The translations under genes were made by a program, and so were the position numbers. Under the pieces are notes generated by a model. That model was not told the origin of the DNA. It saw only the letters and a list, made by a program, of their open reading frames with translations, and searched no databases. A stretch of 64,000 nucleotides of DNA from Amaranthus tricolor (taxonomy: Eukaryota; Streptophyta; Magnoliopsida; Caryophyllales; Amaranthaceae), in assembly GCF_026212465.1 (NCBI RefSeq), contig NC_080056.1:15923319-15987318 (forward strand), written 5' to 3'. Of the stretch, positions 56,780 to 64,000 are shown piece by piece (the stretch's first letter is position 1; every line of letters begins with the position of its first letter).

Positions 56780-58580
56780 TTTTTAAAATTTTTTTTATTT
56801 TTTTTCTATATGAGGCATTTTCAATTTAAAAACATGTGCGATTATGCACCCTGCACCCCTAACAACCGCCCAAGAATCCAATTATCACATCTAATATTAA
56901 TTGAGTTTGACGTAATTAGGAATCATAAGCAACAGAAAGTGCGAATTCTTATCTTGTCTAAGCATGTTGTTTCAAAAACTTTGAAAAAGTATTTGTGTTT
57001 TCGTATAGTTGTGTAATATTAGTGTGTAATGAGATGATAATGCAATGTCCATGATTGCTAATTACACTGATACGTCTCAAAGTTAGTATAATTATATTTC
57101 AAGATTTTTATCTAACTTGTTCTACTTTTTTTAATAGCCATTCATATGACCACTTTGATGTGAAATTTTATTTAATAGTAAATGCACAGCAAAATATAGC
57201 TGCGAGTTAAACAAAAGAAAGTTAAGATAAAGAAATTGCTAATTTTAACTAATCATATTGCTTAAAGGGAAAACTAATTGATTGGTTTTGTTTATCTAAT
57301 AAAAATAAGAATGCAATGAAAACTGATCTAAAAATATATGATAAAAAAATCTAGGGAGTTGAAAAATCCCTTAAATTCTTGTATGATCCAACTTCTATCA
57401 ATGTTCATAAACGTCGAATTAATTTGTGATTAAATAAGATCTCGTAAATCTTAAACTCTTCCTTGTTGATTAATTATTAGATTTAGACTCTATTAATTCA
57501 ATTTTCACACTCTAGTTTTATTGAATAAATTAAGAAGAATTTAACCGAAATTTACCCTAAAGCAAAGTTAATTCTAATCTCACACACTAGCTCTATTGAT
57601 TAATCTAGCGAATCATATCTAATTTAGGGTTGTTAGCTTAATTTAATCACTTTAGTCCTAACTTTATAGACACCATCAATGGTTAAATCCTACTTGAAAT
57701 GTTCTTCCGTTTAGAATATTCTGTTTAGGAGAGAGGAATTTGATTAAGATATATAAGACATATATAGTTGATAAAATAAATCCATGTGAAATCTCGTGAG
57801 ATTCCCCTTAATGTATACTTTTTATTATATATTTTTTATAATTTTTTATGATGCGTATTTAGAGATAAGGCTCAAAATTTATTTTGAAATCTGTGCAAAA
57901 AGTAAACGATAAGAACAAAGAAGAGCGGGGGAGTAGGTTCAAATCCTAACCCTAGAAAAAGGATCTACTCACTATTCATGATGAAAACAATAAATAAAAA
58001 TTCTAGGATGAAATTAAGCATGATAAAATATGATAATAATAAGAATACTTGCAAGGAAAAACAATAAATAAAATATAAGAGACACAATTAAAGATCTAAG
58101 AGAGACAAATTATGAGAAAAAGTACTACTTTTATTAAATGACAATCACTAGGAAATATAATTAAAATTTAACAAGAAAATATTAAACTAATACAAATTTG
58201 ATAGAGGAAGATTAAACTAATAATAAAAAAATAATTCAACGACAAGAAATTAAATGACAAGAAAATTAAATGCTAAAGAAAGCTTACAAAGATTCAAAAT
58301 GGTGTTTTATGGAGTAGAAGTTGAAGGAAGCAAGAAGAAAGGAGAAGGAGAAGCGATTTTTAATCTCTTTGTTTTTGCTAATAGAGGCTTAACTTAATTT
58401 CCCCTTCTTACTCACTATAATTAACCCTAAGAACTTAATTAAAGTAAAGATAAACTAAAATAATACAAAACTAAAGTAATGAAAATTGCCCGCATGGCAG
58501 CCACTTCCACGACCAGGAAGCCGAGTCGGCCTTTTACGCTGACAATCACAGTAAACTTTGAATGATATTTATTTATTGCT
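56780..58580. other. Intergenic, LTR-like noncoding sequence
   Basis: No coding region. The 57200-58400 stretch has the composition of degraded LTR or untranslated retrotransposon sequence, but I could not find paired LTRs or a primer site. Confidence 0.35.
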
Positions 58581-58597
58581 CGGTTGTCAGAATTGGG

Positions 58598-59567
58598 TAG
58601 AGGTGTTCATTCGGGTGATTGGGTCGGTTTCGGGCGGGTGTCATTCGGTTCAGTTGTATTTCGGATCGGTCATTTTTCAGTTGCGTGTTATGACGGGTCA
58701 CACTCAAGTCGGGTCGGTTAGTCACGGTTCGGTTGAAGATCGATTATTCGAGCTATCATGTTAGCATCGGTTCGGTGTCGGTTGAAGTTCGTGTGAGTGT
58801 CAATCGTTCTCGGGTTGTCATCGGTTAATAATCGGGTACAGATCGGGTTCGGTTTTTTTTTACAAATAGAATTCGGCTATGTATTACTAATTACTAACGG
58901 TCGAGTCAATATCACATCAAGTTGTTAGTCATTTTATAATTGATGATAAGATTTTCTTTACTTAAAGCAAAATAGTTAAAATGCAAATCAATTAGTGATC
59001 ATTATTACTTTGTTACTTTTATTTATTTGACTGGAAATTAAAATTATAAAGTTCTATCAATTTTCATCTAATTTGATTAAAAGTAGTTAAATAATCATTG
59101 ACCATTGATTTTTAACTCTAAATATATGAAACCATGTATTTATAAAATTTAATTTATTAAAATATCTATCACTTTATTAGATTAACTAATAAGATGTTTG
59201 AATATGAGTCGATCATATTTCTATGTTAAAAATTGGTTCAGGTTTACAGCAGTTCGATCTAAAATTCGTTCGGGTTAAGTTGGTTTTAGCCAGATCGAAT
59301 TCGGTTTGGAGCATGATTCGGGTTGGATATGACTCGGGTCGGTCATTTTTAGGTTTGGGTAATCTCGGTTAACGGTTATGTGTTGGTTAGTAAAATCGAT
59401 TACAGCTCGGATTCAGGTTTTCCATTTTTGGTTGTCAACCGGTTCGAGTACAACTTCGGTTCGAATACTATCAGTTCGATAAACCTAAAAAAGGAACACA
59501 TTTTTGGGTCGGTTTATTTTCGGTTTCGGTTCGGATTTTCGAGTTGGGTCACTTTTGAACAACTATA
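58598..59567. mobile_element. Non-autonomous hAT element, 970 bp
   Basis: Ends TAGAGGTGTTCA and, reversed from the right, TATAGTTGTTCA. Exact 8-bp target duplication GAATTGGG (58590-58597 and 59568-59575). Subterminal zones are dense in CGGGTCGGTTCGG words in both ends, with an AT-rich middle. No transposase. Confidence 0.9.
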
Positions 59568-59575
59568 GAATTGGG

Positions 59576-61697
59576 TATATAATATACTGTTGGAAAGCTC
59601 TTGAAATCTAGTTTTCAATGCTGCAAACCGTGTATTAATACGATTTTTCTATCAAAAGTTATAACCAAAAGAGTGAATATGTATCAAATTTCACCTTATG
59701 ATAAACACTCTTCTACTCTTTTGATCATTTTCTTTGTAAAACATCTTTAACTGAGCTAAAATTCTCTTAGTAAACTTCGTTATCATTAAAACCATATGAA
59801 TTATGCTTAAAATATTGAAAACCACTCAAAATCAACATGAATAACCAAAATAAATAAACTAGAATAAATCCTCAAAATAAGCACGAAATTACTAACCTAT
59901 CTTATGCCTTAGTTACTCTTCAATTAGTCTTGAGTATAATGTTAATCTCCTGAACCTCCAATAAATATTGGTACATGGTATGTAACTTGGTTGTTCAATA
60001 AAGAACAAAGTTGCAAAAATAAATTGTAAAGCCAAGAACATTGGTATAGTGTATTTTATGAATATTGATCACTAGAGAAAAAAAAAAGCTACTCCTATTA
60101 AAATAATATGCAATGAATATGAAAGCAATGAAAGGTTAGTTTAATTTTAGTATTAACGTCTCTTGACAAGTTAAATGGTTATGGTTATACTCTTTTTAAG
60201 TGTAGGACGCTATTGTATACGCAAAAATTTAAATTATATTTTATCCTATTATAACTTGCTAAATATAGTAAGTGGTAAGTAGGAGTCGATCCCACAGAGA
60301 TTGTGATTAATAATTTTAAAGATACTTCTAAAATATTTATTTTAATAGAAAATATGCAAAGTAAAAAGATGGAGGAAATGAATTGTGATTACACTACTAA
60401 AAACTTAAAAATAAACTATGTAAAGTAAATAAAGAAGTAAATCAATTAGAGAAAGTAGTAGCAACATATATTTTAGTCATTGGCAAGATTATTTTTAATC
60501 ATTGATTAATTACAGCTTTTATATGAATAGGTGACTGTAGGATTTATAGTACCCTCGTAAATCCCCTGTCAACCCTTTTATATTAACTCACTATTTATAC
60601 CCAAGATAGTAAAGCCCTAGTGTTCATTAATTCGGTTTTAATGAATTGACTGTTTTAATTTTAGGAAGATTTCACCAACCATTAAACTTAATTAATAAGA
60701 AACCCTATAACCCAATTAAATTTAATATTATGTAAACTCTAATAATAAAACTCGATGCAGTTATTATTACTAGTTGTTTCTTTAATAAAACTAACTAAAC
60801 AAAGTTCATTTAATTTTAAAACATTAACTTATAGAAGAATAATTAAGTGTACCCAATAAAATTGATCTTATATAAATTTAGAGATAAAAACTAGTTTACA
60901 TAAATACTCAATAACAAAGTTGCATAAATTAAAGACCCATTTCAAATCTCATAAAAATAATATGCCAAGACATTAATACATGTTACTACAAAATAATATA
61001 GTCCAAATTAAACATAATAAAGTAGGGAGACTAAGAGAATTTCATTAAGTAAATAATTTTAATACAAAATAAGAGACTTGAAAATATATTTTCTTAATCT
61101 ATCTTTTCTCTCTACTTACTAGTATATTGCCTCTACCGGTTGGAAGGCAAAACCTCTATTTATAGAGGTAGGCAATTAAGAAAAAAAATAAATTTACAAC
61201 TCAATTCTAATTAAACTTCTCTTCTTTAATCATCTAAGTTGCAAAATATTATACGGCGAAGAATTGAACAAATGAACCATAAAGTTAGGGCAAGCTTCCA
61301 CCACCTAGCAAGAGAATTTTATTTGAAATTTGCTTCTTGACATTTAATAGCACTTATCTAGTTGAGTTGTCTTGAAAATATTACAGCAGACTTCTACAGC
61401 TATTTTGCCATGTTTTTGAACTTAATCAAGCTTTGTACAAAGCATAAAAGTTGTAGAACTTTTCGAGTAGATGTCCTTAGCCTCAAAAAACGCATGATTT
61501 GGAGTCCGTATGAGTGAGATATGCCCATTTTAAAACTGGACTGTCATGTGCTTCGTGAATTACGTTTTTTTTTCTTTTCGGCTCCAAATTTCTCATTTCG
61601 TCCAATTTTATTTTTAATCAAAAATCCTACAAAATGTTGGTAAAATTATATAAGTGTAGATATTAACTCATAAATTAAATATATACTAAATATTATG
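59576..61697. other. Intergenic, retrotransposon-derived noncoding sequence
   Basis: At 60275-60300, AGGAGTCGATCCCACAGAG is a phrase I associate with degraded plant LTR elements. At 61150-61170, read on minus, CTATAAATAGAGG is a strong TATA-like box. No paired LTR or open frame was found. Confidence 0.4.
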
Positions 61698-61699
61698 TA

Positions 61700-61958
61700 C
61701 TCCCTCCGAACCAATTTAGTTGTCCCATTTCCTTATTTGGCAAAGTCTTTTTAGTTGTCTCATTTCTATTTTTGTCAATCTTTTTTTATCTAAATATCCT
61801 TAGTTCGCACAAGTAATTACGAATATACCTCCATATACCTTACTTATCCAACTACCCTTTACTACTTACCCTTTACTACTTACCCTTTTTAAGGACCCCA
61901 CACCATCCTTAATAACCGTACCCAAGCAAATGGGACATTTAAATTGATTCGGAGGGAG
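61700..61958. mobile_element. Stowaway MITE (Tc1/mariner type), 259 bp
   Basis: Terminal inverted repeats CTCCCTCCGAACCAATTTA and, reversed, CTCCCTCCGAATCAATTTA, both followed by GTCCCATTT-like sequence. TA target duplication on both sides (61698-61699 and 61959-61960). Complete and typical. Confidence 0.9.
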
Positions 61959-62470
61959 TATTATTTAATAAACGTAATAAAATCATGCGTAAAGAGGAAT
62001 AAAAATAATATAACTCTTGGTCCTTAACATTAAGAATCTCATTTCTCCACAAATTTCATTGTATTAGATGGTAATGATGGTAAAGTTTGAAGAAAATTAT
62101 AACCAAACTTTTATTACTATGAGAATGGCAGGATAAATATAATGAAAATTTATACTACAAATCATTCCAATTTCCACCATTTAGTACCAATTAACAAACA
62201 GGCCATATGATTTTTGTTACTTCCTACTTCCTAATTCTTATGTTCTAAATTTTTGTGTATTAAGGATTGTTTTATCACAAATTCCGATACCATCATAAGG
62301 TGATACGATCCAGTATATGCTTACTGTCTTAAAAGTGATCACTTACGATATTAAAGTGAGCAATTAGAGAAATAGGTAATTATATGACTCGTCTCATGGT
62401 GAGATGGTCTCATAGAAGACTTGCGATTGTGTTAATTGATTTGTGTGCTTTGTTAATGGGTTTTTTACGG

Positions 62471-63838
62471 CTGACATATGTGAGGCATATTGACAGATGG
62501 AGTGAAAATATAACCTCCCTGCTGGTGCTGATAAAAAGGTTAAAGAAATGTTAATTCAAAGTGAAAGTTCTGAATTCTGATTGTTTTAACTCAAATGCTA
62601 CTCTGTGAATAAGAAACTCAAGATTTATGGAATTTTTGTGGTTATGGATATGTAGGTTAAGCTAATGTGCTCTTATTGTAAGAAACAAAATGAAACAGAA
62701 GTTCCAGATCCCTATTATGGTGGACAATAAGGCTTTGAAAGGGAAAAGACGGATTGTTTCATCGCCAAATTTTGATATTTCATCATATTAGAACTTGTGC
62801 ATTGGATTTAATCATGTTTTTCTGGAATGGATTGAAATCTTGACACCTAAAAGAAACAACATATTTGAACTTGTCACTACATATGAAATATTACTCAAAA
62901 TTGTAATCTATTGTTGCTTGAAGTTAAGAACGGAGATAATATATTTTGTTCCCATAAATTTTATGTACTTGCATTATATTGAAGTCGAGCACTTGATAGG
63001 AATTACTTCTTCACAAATTCCTGAATAAAACGGTCTCAACGTTAGACCTGTTTTATACTTGGTTAAATAAGCCAATAAGAAACTTTTAGCTTATGGGCTT
63101 CTTGTTTTAAAGTCGTCTCACCGTGAGACGGTCTTATACAAGACGGGCTGTTACATCTTTATTCCATCTCAATAGTTCTGCGAGTTGCACCTCGTACTTG
63201 TTGGAACATAATCCACATGTGATCCCACGTCGAAGAATTAGAAAGAGGTTGACTATCATATATACTTGATGGGTTACTCCTAATACCAATTGATAATATT
63301 TAGATGGAGCCTCATCGGGTTTGTGTGTAGTCAACTCTCCTCTCATGCAGGTCTTGTTACAAACCCAAGCCCAAATTTATCAATAGTCTCTCCGTTCCTC
63401 TTAATTTGCCCCACCTTCTATTTTAGTTCGTCCGAATAGATTTGTCTCATTACTATTTTGAGATGTAAACCCATCACTTTAACACATCACTACTCTATTT
63501 TCTTTCCCTTATTTCCCCAATTAACTCACTTAAAGGACAAAATCTAACCCATTCAACTCAATTCCTTAAACTCCTGTCATACCCCTATGGTGCAAAATAA
63601 GATGTAATAACGATCAGTATTACATAGGCTCGAATTTATAATCTTTCTTAGCAACGAGTTCTTATTTCGGTTCATGTAAACGATCCCAAAATCGTTCGGA
63701 TGAAGATTTTGGCATTGATACCTTGTTGTCATCATGATATTTTTTTGGTCAATCTTTCTTCTGCAGGTCTTAGATCTTCTTGAAGATGCTTGTGAGTCCT
63801 TGTTGGAAACCATCCTGACAGGGATTCGTCAGGCTTAA
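62471..63838 (+). pseudogene. Low-molecular-weight protein tyrosine phosphatase, 3' half, disabled
   Basis: Three exon pieces match the C-terminal half of plant LMW-PTP: 62471-62538 (ADICEAY, DRW, LPAGADKK), 62656-62741 (VKLMCSYCKKQNETEVPDPYYGG) and 63767-63838 (VLDLLEDACESLLETILTGIRQA, then TAA). LMW-PTPs are small cytosolic or plastid phosphatases using an N-terminal Cys-loop, and the DPYYGG segment contains the catalytic Asp. Lesions: an extra base before DRW, a frame loss after it, TAA at 62728-62730 after GGQ, and a GT donor lost after that exon (GG). The upstream exons with the Cys loop are not found in the window. Introns are kept, so this is a duplicated gene fragment, not a retrocopy. 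Confidence 0.7.
62742..63766 (+). other. Intron of the LMW-PTP pseudogene with repeat remnants
   Basis: Ends in a good acceptor (ttcttctgcag, 63766). Contains a GTCTCACCGTGAGACGG palindrome at about 63115, a TTACTCCTAATACCAATTG phrase seen in many plant repeats at 63273, and a degraded Stowaway-like end at about 63391 (CTCTCCGTTCCTCTTAATTTG). Confidence 0.5.
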
Positions 63839-64000
63839 CGATTTTAGCTTGTGACAAGCATGATTATATAGAAAATTGAAGGAAACAAATGATTATGGCT
63901 TTTGATCGTCTAATGTCTTAGAAACAAATAAATGAGAATAAACCTACTGTTGATCGAATCTGAATATTGTAAGATATCTGATTGGATATCTGATTCCGTA

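Noticed and set aside
60275..61170. Complete LTR retrotransposon
   Set aside because: LTR-like phrases and a TATA box are present, but no paired LTR, primer site or coding frame could be found.

Overview
This is a plant nuclear DNA window. It has AT-rich noncoding DNA, GT-AG introns, a chloroplast-type protein gene, a spliceosome gene and a dense load of plant transposons. The dispersed repeats, including the GTCTC/GAGAC palindromic motif, suggest a core eudicot and perhaps Caryophyllales (Amaranthaceae), but that placement is an impression. There are two believable intact host genes, both on the minus strand. One is the 5' part of a chloroplast SLH-domain-type membrane protein gene (2777-5307), whose 3' exons lie beyond the left edge. 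The other is SF3A1 (21773-25773), a core U2 snRNP splicing factor. Two further host gene copies look dead: a ribosomal stalk protein P2 copy (10417-12997) and the 3' half of a low-molecular-weight tyrosine phosphatase copy (62471-63838).

From 5.5 to 10.3 kb lie non-autonomous DNA transposons. Two hAT elements have exact 8-bp target-site duplications, and one of them is nested in a decayed Copia element. From 13.1 to 19.1 kb lies a large Mutator-like element (MULE). Its two very long inverted arms each begin a gene. One gene leads into a MULE transposase, the other into an OTU-like protease domain, and rearranged plant mobile domain (PMD) fragments sit between them.

The most striking region is 26.6-43.5 kb. 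Inside a hAT-like element with matching 8-bp target duplications sits a cluster of endogenous pararetrovirus (Caulimoviridae) sequence. It is arranged as a nearly perfect palindrome with arms of about 6.0-6.4 kb (29413-35783 and 36968-42978). The arms surround a 1.2-kb spacer carrying the tRNA-Met primer site and the movement protein. Both arms share the same stop codons and a frameshift, so the palindrome was made by copying an already dead copy. A transcript crossing it would fold into a long double-stranded RNA. A 244-bp host sequence flanks the viral cluster as a direct repeat.

At 43.9-47.9 kb there is a young Copia retrotransposon with near-identical LTRs, a 5-bp target duplication, non-canonical TA...CA LTR ends, no gag and a single stop in pol. 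The remaining right third (48-64 kb) is intergenic. It holds two more hAT elements with 8-bp duplications, MITEs (one classic Stowaway), a fold-back element and AT-rich dispersed repeats.
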